Below, in pieces: positions 22,421 through 35,259 of a stretch of DNA of 64,000 bases. Positions within the stretch are counted from its first letter, which is position 1; each line of letters starts with the position of its first letter. The notes beneath the pieces were generated by a model. It saw only the letters and a list, made by a program, of their open reading frames with translations. It was not told where the DNA came from and did not search any database. The translations under genes and the position numbers were made by a program. This DNA is from Phoebastria nigripes (lineage: Eukaryota > Chordata > Aves > Procellariiformes > Diomedeidae), in the NCBI GenBank assembly GCA_035582835.1, contig JAYKAV010002564.1:726075-790074 (forward strand), in the 5' to 3' direction.

Positions 22421-25400
22421 GTAGGAAATAACCTATTCACTGTCTATTCCAGTTTTTATGCTTTGTATTAATGTCTTTTGGGATTGTAACCCAGGAGTAG
22501 GATATTAAAGGTGTACATGGGAAGGGACTCGTGTTTCCTCTGAGCGTGTTCCTTTATGCAGTCAGAACTTACTTTAATGGCCATGTTCTCCAAACATGAA
22601 ATACTAATAAAACTGTCCTATTATCATTCATCTGATTGCACCATGTGTTTAATTTGTTATGCTGTTTGATCTGAGAACTGTGAAAGCTGTTCTCCTTAAA
22701 TGCTTTCCAAAACTAACCTTTTGTGGCATCGATGAGTTTCAGTGTGCTGATCCTCTGTGCTCTGTATAGTCTGCAGCCCGAGTTAAGCCGTCATGGTTCT
22801 CTCCAGATGGGTAAGAAGACAAAGCTGGCTTTTGAGATCACGCACACTAGCCAGGAAAAAACACAGAGTGGTTGTATTTCTGTACTCGCTTCCTAAAGCA
22901 TGTTACTGGAAGGCTGTGTCAGTAAGTCAGCCTGGAATAGATTTCAGCAAAAAGGAATTTGCTTCCTGGTGAAATGTGCAGCATGGCTTACTGTCACGAG
23001 ACATCCGCCACCGACTGCTCCTTCGCGTTCTTCTCTCTCTCGTGGCATTGCTTCAAAGGATGGTTCTCCTCCTGCCGTGGCTTGGATGCCCTGCGAGCGC
23101 GGGGCTAGCGGGGAGCACCACAGAGCAGGAAGCAGTGTGTTTTGCCGCCTAAGTACACCTAAAACTTCACACTGATTTGGCACCGTTACATCATTTTACA
23201 CTATATTTTAATGCTCGTATTCACAGAATGCCCCCCTTTGCTCTGTGCCCTGCGCTTTCATTCCCTTTGAGCATGACCCAGGTGGGACCCAGCTACTTTA
23301 AGAAGGAAGGACCCCATCTGAGAGCTGTGAGCTCTCCCAGCACGATGCACTGATGGAAACGATTTCCTGCCACCCTGGAGGAGGTTCCAACTTTATGTTT
23401 CTATTTGAAGCTTCATATATTTACCAAGCGTACATCTTTGAAAGGACTCATTGGCTTGTGGTGCATCTTCTACTGCAATAAGTAGCAGAACAATTTGGTG
23501 GAGTCTTACTGTAAAGGCTCACTTGTTCTTTCATGGAGGAGAAAATAAGCGTGGATCTGCTAGCCAGAAGGGGAAGGAGAAATTCCAAATTCTTTGTTCA
23601 CTGAACAGGTAGCAACCTTTAACTCCAGCAAGACCTTCCTGTAATTNCAGAAATACGGCCTTCAAAAGAAAATGCAGACAGTAGCAGTTTGTGTTGTTTC
23701 TTCAGCTATGCAGATCACTCTGTAAACCAGCTCAGTCCATGGAGTAAAAAGACAAATTGGTGTCCTCTAGTGGCCTGTCGGTTTTGAACATTTATATTGG
23801 TTCGGAAAGCAACTAATGAAAGAAGGTGCCTGTAGGAACTGTTGGACGCAGCCAAAGCGCCTCTGGTTCGGGTAGTCCAGAGCTGCAGACTGATGGAAGC
23901 CAAGATGGTGCAAAAGGAGAAGCACTGCTAGAAGTTTGACATGTTCTTATATTGCCCCGAAGCTGCGGGTCACTGCTGGAGACGTGAGCTAAAGAAGCCT
24001 GTGGTCTAGCTGAAAATGAACTATCAGGTCCTCGAGAGTGGTACTTACTCTTTGCTCTCTGCTGCATTCTTGCTGCATTGAACAACCAAAGTAGCCTTTT
24101 TTTAGTAGAATAAACAGACATGAAATTTGAAAATATCTCTTCTGAGGTTCTGCTACGTTTCCACTAGTTTTTGCAAAAACTCGAGCATGTGGTGAGTACC
24201 TGTGTGTGCTGTGACATGTCCTTCTTGACAGCCACTCAATGACTATAAAGCCTCTGAAGATAAAAAAGTTGAACTGGACAAGTCCGTAAGGAAAGCACTT
24301 CCGTGTCCACTTACACCATGCCTTAAAGCGGGCGAGTCAGCCCAGCTGTGTTTACCTAGAATGAGATAACCTCCACAGAGCATCTGTGTTAATCCCTAGT
24401 GTGGAAGTCAAGCCAGGAAAACAAATCTGTTAATTCAGGTTAGACTTTCATTCCTGCTTCTTGCACTAGCTGAATAGCTGTCAAGCAGAATCAGAAGGAA
24501 TAAGCGACTTAAGCAAATCCACCAGTTTCCTTTAACATGGAGAGCAGCAAGGGGAAACAACCAAACATGCCAGGTTATTAGGTCTCAGGTAATACTGTGG
24601 GTTTTGGGGTTCTTCCCACTGGTCTTTGAATTGAACCAGTCCAGCATGGCTCACATCCAGCTTTTTGATCCTGGGGTGTCTGTGTCCAGTTCTGTGCATC
24701 TGATGTCCTGGCCAGGGCTTTCCTCTTCTTGCAGCTGACTTCTTAGGAAGAGGAGGCACAGCAGCGGTCGCAGGAAGGTCCTGGGTTTCTGTGACAGAAA
24801 CACTTTGTACTTCAGGCTATGCTTGAGGTAACGAGCTTTGTTCCTTTCATGAGTTTAACTACTGCTAACAAAGCAATCAAGAAATGGAGAGGAGCAGGAC
24901 AAACTCAGTGATATCAAAGAAGTCTTTGGTGCCAGAGCTGTTCCTACAGACCTGCTCTTGCGAAGGTGACAGAGTGGTGCAGTNTTTTCCTAAGTGACTG
25001 CAGAATTTGACTGGAGATACAGCAACTTGGCTGAGGAAGGAAAAAGAAAATTAGCATTTGCACTGAACTGAATTCAATGCCAAGTGCCTGAGGTCCCAAC
25101 TTAACACAGCAATTTTTCTTGAAGGTCACAGAAGCTTCTTTATTCCGTAGCAGCGCTGCACCTCCTGGCTTTGTACATTGTGCATGCTTTGGGCATTTTT
25201 ATTTCCCCTAGTGTTGCAGGCACAAAATCCTTTAATTGAAGGCAGGTACAGCTGAACTGAGAAACCTGTTTTCGGTAAGCCAAGTATCAAGCAGAGTGAT
25301 AAGCAATCACAGCGGTATCATCCAGATTCTGGTCTTCGCCCTTGGCTTCAGTCCCAGCTTCCCGGCCTTTGCTAGGTTTCTTGGATAAATAGAAGGCTGT

Positions 25401-27723
25401 CCTACCTGCAGCACGCACACATTTTTACATAAGTGATCCTTTTTATCGTCTGTGGCAGTGTGCTGAGGCTGAGCGGCGTCTGATTGTGCCATGATGAGGT
25501 TTCGTGCTATTTTGGTATGGAAAAATAAAGGTGGTCTCTAAAATGATCACAATCCTTTCTATCCCACCTAGCACGGCACCCTGTTTTACATATGTTTGAT
25601 GTTTTCTACCAGCCAGATGCTCAGCTGTGTTCCCTGTGATAAAACAGAGGACGTTTATAATCCATGATACCACCAAAAGAAATGGCTTTTCCAGTATGAA
25701 CCATCCTCTGGCGGCTCCTGGGTGTGATTTATCACAGGACAGACATGTGATGTCCGTCTGTGTCCTCACCGAGCGCAGGGGGAGCTGGCACAGCTCGGGT
25801 GGGTTAAATGATGGATAGATGGCTGAGATTTGCTGAGAGGGGATCTCACTGCCGGGATGTCCCTGAAGCTCTCCTGCAGTTTGTTGGCTGTAGCTCTGTC
25901 TTGGGACCTGTTGATTTATCCAGTGTCAGAATTGTGTTGGTGCAGTCCAAGTAGCAGGAGCTGCTTTGTCAGTTTGATGCCCTCGGGGGGGCTCAAACCC
26001 CATCCTTTGCTGACTCCCTGCACTCACCTGCCTTGCTTCCGTTGGTTTTCAAGGCTTTTGGACGAGGTATCTTGATTCCTTAACAGGGAGCAGAGGTAGT
26101 GCTTTTGGGTAGCTAGAATCGAGCTGATGGATGGGGGGCCTACACAAAATACTTCGCTTTTACGCAGGAACGAGCCCTTGGACAAAATGTCCTGGGATGC
26201 AGCAGGTTCCTTGCCAACTGCAGCCAGCTCCACGTCATGCAAGTTGGGTGGAAGTTCATGCAAGTTCTTTGTATCGCAGTAGATTTGCTGCTGCTGGTTG
26301 AGAACAGACAGTGACCTCCCTTTGAGCACTTTCTGCTAATAAAATGGTAGACAGGAATCCCCTTCCCTCCGTCTCCTCCCTGCTGTCGCAAGCTCACGAG
26401 TAGGAGGACACAGGGAAGAGCATGCTGGTTTGCGGGCAGGACAGAAGCTGCTTTGGTTCTGGGCTGGGATTTTTTCACTTGAACTTAAAACTACTCTTCT
26501 CGCAGATGTTCCCCTTCCTGCCTTCCCCCTGCCCAGTGTCTGTGCTCCCTCCACCGTGGAGGAGAGTTTATCATTCACGTGGCCCCACTGCCCGACGAGC
26601 TGTCGGGAGGACGGAGGGATGGGACGCTGCTCAGAAAGCAGCTCTGCAGCCCTCAGCATGTCCTGGCACCCGCGCTTGGTATAAATGTCCAGCACATTGT
26701 TTTGCTTTAGCATCACTGGGAAAAATGTCGTCCTTGTAGAAATGGTGATGTCTGCATGGCTTTTACCATTTTCCCATTTTGCCTTCCTCATTGCTTTTAT
26801 GTTCTGTGTCTCCCCATTGCCGCTATACCTGTGCTAGCCCCAGNTTTGGGGCTCGATTTCTACACCATCCTTTGCCCACTTGTTTCTTTTGTAAGCAAGA
26901 ATGCCATGTTTTCACATGCCTCCTGTGTAAGATGCTGTCATTCAAACTCCTCTAGTTAAAATGAGCGTTTTAAGGTTCTGACTTTTCACCTCTCGAGATC
27001 AGAGGTAAATTGAGCCCTGTGACAGAGAAGAGTTGAATCTGGGCAGGGATGAAAAACCCACACATGCCCCAGACCTTTTGGCAGGACTGAAGCCTGAGCA
27101 GACCCAAGAGCCATCATTCAGGTGCCGCAGGGACGAGGGGTGTGAGCAGACGCGGTTCGTGTCTCGGTGGTCTGCTGTAGGACAGCGATGCTTTCAGGTG
27201 CTTCAGTCTGTGCCTTTAAAATCTCCCATGAAGCTCTGTTCACTCTGCTACACAAGACTGCTTTCGCTTTTAGAGATACATGAAGAAAAGGAGTTTTAAA
27301 GAAATTCTCAGTTGCCAGCAGTGTTTTCAAAGCTTGCTAGGTGGTAAGTCAATGGTGCTAGTTCTCACAGTAGTTCCTAAGTCCAGGGGCTGTGTGCTGC
27401 TGGAGCTCACTGTCTGGATAAACTAGAATATAACCTGCAGGAGCCTGTCCTGCTTTGTGGTGGGAAATCGCTTTATGTGACCTTTTTAAAGGCTTTGGGG
27501 GCCCCTGGAGAAAGGGATGTTCACAAAACATCCTCAGCNTGTTGTAAGGCTTTCCCCATAAGCATCTGAGCTGCTGCCCATCCAGCACTCTCTGCTACTA
27601 ATTTTTCTTTTATTCTCTTTTTTTCTTTTACTGCTTGTAGACTAAATTCACATTTCTGTGCCCTTTTGTCTTCGTGGTGTGTTTTCTCTGTATTTTTCTG
27701 TCCACTCCTCTCACTCTCCGCAG
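22421..27723 (+). other. PPP1R12B: PPP1R12B intron (5.3 kb) before the zipper-minus last exon
   Basis: Ends CACTCTCCGCAG. It contains the candidate cassette exon at 24232-24285 and a strong unused-looking acceptor ending at 27640. Single Ns lie at 23647, 24984, 26844 and 27539. No transposon was recognised. Confidence 0.8.
24232..24285 (+). CDS. PPP1R12B: Candidate 54-nt cassette exon of PPP1R12B (18 codons)
   Basis: Bounded by GTCCTTCTTGACAG and GTAAGG, 54 nt long and open in the phase-0 frame required by both flanking exons. It would insert PLNDYKASEDKKVELDKS between EEEMK and either last exon. The Lys/Glu/Asp-rich composition suits the coiled-coil neighbourhood. I do not recall this peptide in MYPT proteins, and AG...GT pairs of this size do occur by chance, so this is a prediction only. 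Confidence 0.4.
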
Positions 27724-27858
27724 AATCTCCACCAGCTCAAACAGATTCACACTCTGAGGCAGATGAATGAGCAACTTCTGGCTGAAAACAGGGCTCTGAC
27801 CCGGGTCGTAGCCAGACTTTCTCTGCCTGCCAAGCCCTCGGAATCGGAGGAGCTGTAG
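27724..27858 (+). CDS. PPP1R12B: PPP1R12B alternative last exon, leucine-zipper-minus C-terminus
   Basis: Acceptor CACTCTCCGCAG, then [35 protein letters not shown] and the tail ESEEL, then TAG: 44 codons plus stop, M20 residues 160-203. The core ([20 protein letters not shown]) parallels the zipper exon ([19 protein letters not shown]), so the two last exons look like ancient duplicates used alternatively. The end is acidic (SESEEL) instead of SKLSK. In the family the zipper-minus form loses binding to zipper partners (known for MYPT1; inferred here). Confidence 0.93.
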   Translation, partial: NLHQLKQIHTLRQMNEQLLAENRALTRVVARLSLPAKPSESEEL

Positions 27859-28466
27859 CTGCTTTCCCTCCGGCTCATCTCGCCTCCCTCTTCCACTCTT
27901 CCAGGCAGGTCTCCGCTCCCTTGGCTGGGCTGTTCCCCCTCACCTCGTTGCTCTCGAGGGTGTCTGATGAAGCTTGTGCCTCAAAAGCAGCATGGGCAAA
28001 GGATCCTCTGAAAGCCAAAAGCATGGTGTTACTGCCCGGCTGAAGGCAGGGTTTCACTGGAGGCTCTGTTCAGTCCTGCTGACTTTCACTCTGCTTGGCA
28101 GATGATGCTGACCTTGCCATTTTACTAACCGACCGCATCGGGGGGTTGCCTTGTCCCATCATCTGGGAGAGGAATAGGAGGACGTGCTCCACACCTTGAT
28201 GCAAGGGCATAGGGCTGGGTGGATGGCACTGAGATGGCTAGTGAGGGGTGATGGATCAGCTGCTTCCCTGTGGCTTAACACTGGCAAATGGCTTTGGGGT
28301 GGCTTGTCAGTGCCAATGGGTTAGCCAGCAGCCCATTACCTTACCTTGAAATAGGTGTTTTATGCTATGTGTCTGCTCATAATATAATTCTTTTTTAATT
28401 GGACTTAGTTCAGTGAGAAGCTGGCACCCAGCAAATAAGATTATCCAAAGTCAGAATGAACAATGT

Positions 28467-28472
28467 AATAAA
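28467..28472 (+). terminator. PPP1R12B: Poly(A) signal AATAAA (zipper-minus isoform)
   Basis: First canonical hexamer after the zipper-minus stop codon. Confidence 0.5.
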
Positions 28473-28849
28473 TTTCTAGGGATATTATGAAAAGTGCACA
28501 TTTTAGACAAGAAGGTGATTTTTAGAAAACCTACAACTGGGCAGTCCTCAGCAGGTTTTCTTGGTCACTTGAGCAAAGAGGACGAGCTCCTTCCCTCATT
28601 TTAAACAGAGATTTTTGAGTCCGAGTTCACAGGCTGCAGCATCCCCTCTGCCTCCTGCGGTCTGGCTACAAGGCAGGTGAAGCAACAGGAGCCGGACCAG
28701 GTGCACTTTCTTTTTTCATCTTCTGTTTTAAATTCAGTGCAGAGCAATTAGTGTTTGAAATCCAAGGACAAGCCTTCCGTAAGCTTTGCCCTCGCACATC
28801 ACGCAGTTAAATTACATCCTTTCCTGCTACTTCATTGGTTCAGTGCTAA

Positions 28850-28855
28850 AATAAA
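28850..28855 (+). terminator. PPP1R12B: Poly(A) signal AATAAA (zipper-minus isoform, distal)
   Basis: Second canonical hexamer, followed by T-rich sequence. Confidence 0.5.
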
Positions 28856-28875
28856 GCTGTAAATGCTTCTTTCTT

Positions 28876-31800
28876 AGGGCCCTACCTATCTTTTGCAGGT
28901 TAGTAGGGATATTCAGATCCCTTCAGACATAGCTATTTTTTAAAAAAAAGGAAGAAACAGTATGCTCTTGTGGGCTGGAAGTGGCACTAAGGTATAAAAA
29001 AGTCTATTCTTAGCACACAAATTATATCAAGGATGATTAACCATAGAAACAAACTAACCAGGGGAATTGTGGCTTCCCCTTTCCNGGAGTCTCAGTTCAA
29101 GACCACACGTGTATCACAGGGGCTGAGAGAGGGGGTGTTTCGTGTTATGTGGCCTGAATTGTGCAGATGGTCAGATTAAATGATCTCACCATCTTTCTGG
29201 TTTAAGTCTGCGAAAGTATTCTCGAACCTGTCACTGACTCATTCCTTCTCACAAGCGGTGAGTTTAAGTCATTCTCCTTCCCAACGTGCTTTGAGATCTG
29301 AGAGGGAAAATTGAGCAAAACTATTTCCAGACTCGGAGAAATAATGTTTCACGAACTGTAAGTCACCGGTCTCTCTTCTTCTCCTAGGAAATATTCACAT
29401 TATCGCTTTCCCCCTGCTAACACCCGTCTGCTCTGACGTGCCTTGTCTCTTGTGCAGGCTGGCTGAGACACGGGTGGACTGATCCTTCCCAACTTGCTTA
29501 TAGGTTTGCAATTCACTGCTGGTGTCTGAGCTGGAGAAGAGCCGCGTGTCTGCAAGCTCTGCTGATTTTTTTTCAACTCTTTCAGTAGGTCTAACAGAGG
29601 ATGTTGCTGGTACCTGTAAACCTTGTCTCACTGGTGTCTGTAGACATCACAGCTATGCAGTAATGTCACTGTTTTAAACTCTGACAGATTTACCATGCTC
29701 TTGCAGCACTGGTGCTTTTCAAAGAATCTCATTTTCCAAAATCCATGTCATTTCTGAAGTGCCACCTTCTCTGGTGTCACAGGTAACACACAGCACCGCT
29801 GTTCGGACCAGCCTCTAGCTCAAAACTTGCTTTACNCCAGTGCTGCATCATGGTCAGCTTCACCATCCCCTGCGGGCTGTGCCGCATCCCTCCTTACCAT
29901 TTCCAATGAGACATTTATAAAGCTTCAGTTTTCAGGCCTCTGCATTACCAGCCTGCTTCACGTGCAGTTTATTTTACCCGACTTGAGGTTGCTTTGCTTT
30001 GAAGGGAGGATGCCCTTGGCCTGNGAGGAATGAAATTTTATAAGGTTCATGTTTAGTTTTCAGAAAGCTTCACTGGAAACTGATGGAGTGGGGTTACAGC
30101 CGGGAAACTTTTCAAGAAGCACTTGCTTTACATGTACTTACGCTCCTTCCTTTTCAAATAAATCACCAAAGTTGCGTTGAATCGTGTGTAAGGCATAGCC
30201 ACCATCAGAGCTTCCAGTAAGCTGTAGAACCGGGATGGTTGCTCTCTGATGTTGCTTCTGGGAACCTGTGACAGATTATCTCTACCAAAGCAAGTGGCAG
30301 AACTTCATATTGCTGCCTCGTTGCAGTGATGGACACACTCAAGACTGCAAGGCCACCCCAAGCAGTGACATAGAGAGGACCAGGGACTGTCCATCTGCAG
30401 ACCCCAATAGCTGGTTGAACTGTCGCAGTGCACTAGACTGCAAGGCACCGTGCTGTGTTGTGGGTGTTAGACGAAGCTCAGGAGGAAATGGAGGAGTGCA
30501 GAGTGAGGCAGCAAGTGCTCTTCCCGTTTCTGTGGGCTCCTGAGCACTTTGGTGATGGGCGATGCCTCTCATTGGGCCGTGAGAAATTGCATACGGAGTC
30601 ATGACTGCTGTTCTGATGACAGCCCTGTCATGGAGATGTGCCTGTCGCACCATCACTGGGTCCAGTGAGACACTTCTAAGCATCACTAGCTGAAGCTCCG
30701 GCCAGCCCATCACATAGTTTTACCCTTTCCCCAATAACCCGCCATGCTGCATTCTCCCCTTCCTCTCTCTTTTGCAAAACCTCGGTCTGGAGCATCCACC
30801 ACCAGTGCCAGCGGGGACGGGGTTGGGCACATTGGGGCCAGGCATGGCTTGGCCTGACTGTGAAAGGAGGGAGTTGCTCCAGCAGGAGCGGTGGGAGCTG
30901 GCGTCTGCCCCGGGAGCTGCCTGCGCTCGGTGGCGGTGGTCCTGGAGGGGCTGCAGATGAGAGGAACGGGCAGGAAGTTGTGGTCAGAGCTGAAACTCCA
31001 GCTTAGGAGGAAGGAGAAGGTTTAGTAGGGAGTTTGAATTTGGGGGAATTCCTCTAAGATCCTCCTCAAGTCATCGCTGAGCTCATACCGGTCCTGTTCA
31101 TGCCTGCATGTGACCCCACTCCACCCTGGCTTGTTCCAGCAGGCTCTGGGGCTGGTCACACCAGTCTCCTTCCAGTCCCCAAACAGCTGGGGACACTCCA
31201 CTGAAGGTCACCCACCGGCAGGGTGGGAAGCAAGGGGAGTCAGGAGGGTTTTTTGCCAATGCGAAATGCTGGAAAGGTCTTGGCAAAGCTATTTCTTCCT
31301 CTATTTCCAATTAAAAACTCTCTGGCTTTTGTCTGTGTTGCAACCCCTGGTTGAGCTCCAGCCTTAAACACTGAGCACTGAGGGGGTATCTCCAGTGTCA
31401 GTATGTTCTACCAGTCCTCTGGCTGTGGCATGCGCGTTTGCATTAAACATCTATGGGATCCCAAGGAGATTTAGGTTTATTCTAAAGAGATTTTGCAAGC
31501 CAGGCTTGGTCCAGTCCTGAGTGAGAATTTCAAACCTTTGTTTTCCCCTCTAGTCCTGGTAAAATGGAAAAAACAAATCAGAAAAAACAGCTTTATAGTT
31601 TTCTGCCAAGCCCTATATATAGCTTCTGGGCACAGGTTTGGGATGAAACAGCCCAGAAATGGTTCCTGCCCTCCCAAACTGGTCCTGACCTCGTGCTGGG
31701 GCCATGGCATCGCTTCTCACCACGGACTTTCCCAGCTCCGGGGGCTCCCTGGCTCTTTGCTGTGCTCGAGTCCCCTCTCAACCCCTCCACACCTGATGCC

Positions 31801-32046
31801 CAGTTTGTAAAAATCCTGGCGATGTTACAGAGAAATTATTGACATTAAAAGTGCGCTGGGTGGAGGGTGTACAGTAAGGAAAGCTCTGCACGCTGCTGTG
31901 GCACATCAGTGGTGAGGACACAAGCCAAGCATCCAGCTGCCGCCCTGGCTGCAGGGATGCCACGTCCCTGCTGTTCCCTCTGAGCCGTAGGGCTTGTCCA
32001 GCGGGCAGCGCTGAGTCGTAATCCCACCTTCTCTTTGTCTCTGCAG
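28876..32046 (+). other. PPP1R12B: PPP1R12B intron sequence before the zipper exon
   Basis: Ends CTCTTTGTCTCTGCAG, a strong acceptor. Unique sequence with Ns at 29085, 29836 and 30024. No other exon, repeat or RNA gene recognised. Confidence 0.7.
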
Positions 32047-32133
32047 ATTTTGACAGAGCTGAAGTCGGACAACCAAAGGCTGAAGGATGAGAATGGAGCC
32101 CTCATTCGTGTCATCAGCAAGCTCTCCAAATAG
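32047..32133 (+). CDS. PPP1R12B: PPP1R12B last exon, leucine-zipper C-terminus
   Basis: Twenty-eight codons plus TAG: it starts [18 protein letters not shown] and ends RVISKLSK, the nearly invariant C-terminus of MYPT1/MYPT2. It joins in phase 0 to EEEMK (M20 residues 160-187). In the family this heptad Leu/Ile segment is the zipper that contacts cGMP-dependent kinase and other partners. Exon choice between this and 27724-27858 sets the zipper-plus or zipper-minus product. Confidence 0.97.
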   Translation: MLTELKSDNQRLKDENGALIRVISKLSK

Positions 32134-33994
32134 GAAGCCTGAGCAAAGGCAGGACGAAGAGGGGTGCCCTACACGAGCTGCCAACCCCGCCACCCAGCCC
32201 TACCCCCCTCTTTTCCTCCTGTCAAAAGTACAGCAAGCATTTCAGCCATGGGATCAATCTGTCACACCTGCCTTGCCCTGCCCTTTGCTGTACATTCCCT
32301 TTCTGCCCTTATTTCCCCCACAACACACACCCCTGCCATTTTATTATTTTTAATTTAAGCATGTTGTGGTATCTCGGACATTTTATTCAAGGGAGAAGAG
32401 AAACGTGAGGACTGGGTTTGAGCTGCCAAAACTTCTTCTTCCAGAAGCCCAGTATTTGGTGTTGGACTCTGATCTGGAGTAGGTAGCTCCTACTTTAAAC
32501 AGTGATGCCTAAAGAACTAATCCAGCACATCCAAGCCCTTCACAGGTGGGAAATATGAACATGGGCTGGGACTCTGAGGATGCACATCAACCCACCCAAG
32601 ATGTGGGACTCTGGTTAAAATGTGATGCTGTGAAAGCCACCAGGGCTGATTTCTGTACAGGCTGACGACAGCTGCTTTGCACAGAGACCTTCTCCTTTCG
32701 CCCCAGTAGACCGAGTCTTTTATTTAATAGAAGATTTCGAACCTGTTCAGTAACGTCAGCGCTGACTCTCGGCGTCAGACACCTTAGCCCTCACCCTGCC
32801 TTTCCTCCACAGCCCGGGTGATTTGGTATCATGTTGTATCCTTCCAGGGCTCCTGTCTCAGTAGTTAGTAGCATCTGCTAATTGCATCTGGACTCTTGCT
32901 CCTCAGGATAGGATGTATCACAGATACTTGCCAAGCTTTCTGAAGGACAAGCTTGAACCCCTAGAGATCCTCTGCTGCTTTCACATGCATATGAGCGTGA
33001 ATCACCTTGCAGGGAGCTGGGCCCACACCAGAAACCAGCCTCCCTGGTTCCTGACAGCCATCTGGGACATTTTCCTGCTATCTTCATGGAGGCAGAGCCC
33101 TGTAGAGGAGTCTGGTCTGGTATTTCAGGTACCTGGCTTTGATTTGCAGCAGGAGGCTGACCAAGTGAAAGGCAGCAGTGGCTTCTTTGTAGAGAGGGGG
33201 AGTGCCAGAGTCCAATCCCACCCACCCATCTGTTGGTGAAGAAGCTTGACGCAGCTGGGTTTCAAGGCAGAGGAGCATGAAGCAGGGATCACTTGTCCTC
33301 CTGCATGCCTTGGAAAGGTGTGGGTGCATTGGTGTCAGGGGGACAAGGAGCTACCCTCGGGCGTGCTGGTAACTGTATCGGTAGGATGAAAGTCTTTTAA
33401 CCTGTCAAAAGCTTGCAATAAGCCTTGACCTTGAAGGAAACCTCAAAAAAAGGCCTCTTTAATGTTACACATACTCAGAACAGTTTGAAATTGTTCTCTC
33501 TATGGGCATTTAGACAGTGGCTCCTCTACGTGCTGTGTGATTTTGATGATAGCAGCAGTAGCCTGTCATCAGATCTGTTGAGCTTCCCCTTAATAGACTC
33601 CTCTCGAATGATACCTTCTCTCTCAGAGGCTTCTTGCTGTATCCAAACCACTTTCCCATTTACATCCTTCCATATTTGTCCTTTCATTTCCTTTGTCCTT
33701 TGATTTCCTTGCTCTGTCTGGCTGAGAGTTGCAGTCTCAGACATTGAACTTTGAGGTTGCCATGAAGAAGTTCTACCTACGTTCCCGGGCACCTCTGCTG
33801 ACTGTGGGCTCGCGGCTCCTGCTGGGCTGGTGGGACTCTTTCTGCTATGAGAGAGATAGATGAGATACTTGAACACGAGCAGAATTCTTGAGCTTGCTCA
33901 ACAGGGTAAAATTTATCTCTATCAGTCAATCCTGGGCTTTTTGGAACCTTTTACTGGTTATTGCTTCAGAAAGTGTGTTTATTTTCCTCTCCCT

Positions 33995-34024
33995 GGGGTT
34001 TTTTTCTTTGGTTTTTTTTTTTTC
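33995..34024. repeat. T-rich low-complexity tract
   Basis: A short G run followed by T runs, ending in a run of about 12 T; inside the PPP1R12B 3'UTR. Confidence 0.8.
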
Positions 34025-35175
34025 TAATTCTCCATTTTTTCCCCTTCCCCTCCCCGTCCTGCCTGTTTCCACCTCTCTAGCTCTTCTTAGAGCTGCCATT
34101 TTTTCCCCAGGAAGCTCTAGACAGAGGTTCCTCTTCCACCGCTCTTCAGCCAGCGGAGCTGTTTGTGCACGGCATAAGATGCCGTTTCTCCTGGTACACT
34201 GAGGCCCTTCCTCTGCTGCTGTGCTTTGGGGAGGAAGAGACCAAAGCTGGTAATGGCATCAGGGTTTCTGCAGAGCACTGCCTAAGCCGGGCATCCTTTT
34301 TATATTACTTTATTTTAACCCTGCTATATTTAACAGCTTTAAGTCTTGAGATCCGGTCAATGCTTTTTCTGCACGCCGTTCCCACTTGGTGCACTCTTTA
34401 TGTGAGTACTTCTGCAGTTCTTGATGTTTTTTCTCTTGGTGACCCACTCCTCGCTTCAGACTTGGGCTCTCTCAGCTCTAAACAGGAGTCCAGTCCCTTC
34501 TGTGCCACGCGGAGAAGAAGATACTCACCTGCTGGGGCTGCTGGTGGTTGGCGCGGCGCTGGCGTGCCAACGTGCGTGTCTCAGGTCGTGCATCCCAGCA
34601 AGACNAGGAACGAGATTTCAGACTAAAGGTCCTGTTCTTCTCACGAGGCAGGTTCCTGGCAGCGTGAAGAAGCCTGGTATCTGTTTTAGGAAGAGGGTTC
34701 AACCCAATCTGACAAATCCATCCTGCGCTGTCATTTTGCCCCTTCCTACCAGGACACTCATTGCATTTTATCCTAAGGAACAGTATGCAAAGGGTGCGGA
34801 AGGCTTAATTCCTCTGCGTGGCACCTTGCAAAGCCAAACCACTTAAGATGAAGTGTCTGCTTAGCACTGGATTATCCCCCTGAACTCTGACTAGGGTAGA
34901 GGACCCACCAACAGTTTAGTCTTGCTGACTAGCCAAAGCTGTGAGTATTTCGTGACGACGACGCAATTGCAAACCAAATTCTTGAGAATGAATTTTTTTG
35001 GTCTCACTTAATGCCTGACATAACCAGTGCACTGGGGAGGTAACGAATAGGACACCTTGCACTCTGCGCTTGGGACAGAGTGCAAAGCAAGCAGTTTTTA
35101 AACTGATCCCTATTTGAACCAGAGCATTTGCCAGACGTGATCTCCATTGGAGAACACAAGCTTTTTTTCTAAGCA

Positions 35176-35214
35176 ATTGCTTGGGGTGAATTCATTTTTA
35201 TTGCTTGGGGTGAA
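35176..35214. repeat. 15-bp direct repeat, 24-bp period
   Basis: ATTGCTTGGGGTGAA at 35176-35190 and 35200-35214, close to the end of the PPP1R12B 3'UTR. Confidence 0.9.
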
Positions 35215-35251
35215 CCCGCCTATTGTGGCTGCGAGTTTGATGATGGCTCTT

Positions 35252-35259
35252 TGTAAATA
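35252..35259 (+). promoter_or_regulatory. PPP1R12B: Pumilio response element TGTAAATA
   Basis: Exact match to TGTANATA, on the transcribed strand of the 3'UTR, overlapping the AATAAA at 35256. Such an 8-mer can occur by chance; its position at the 3'UTR end raises plausibility. Confidence 0.4.

Larger units (their letters stand above)
27859..28870 (+). other. PPP1R12B: 3'UTR of the zipper-minus isoform (estimated)
   Basis: Follows the TAG at 27856-27858. Canonical AATAAA hexamers are at 28467-28472 and 28850-28855, so the transcript probably ends near 28,490 or 28,875. The end is estimated from the hexamers only. Confidence 0.55.

Noticed and set aside
22772..22812. Possible 41-nt exon between ATAG and GTAAGA
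   Set aside because: Its length is not a multiple of three and would shift the frame into the following exons; the acceptor is poor in pyrimidines.
24532..24759. 75-codon - strand open frame and similar short frames in PPP1R12B introns
   Set aside because: No domain, no codon or splice support; lengths are within chance for this base composition.
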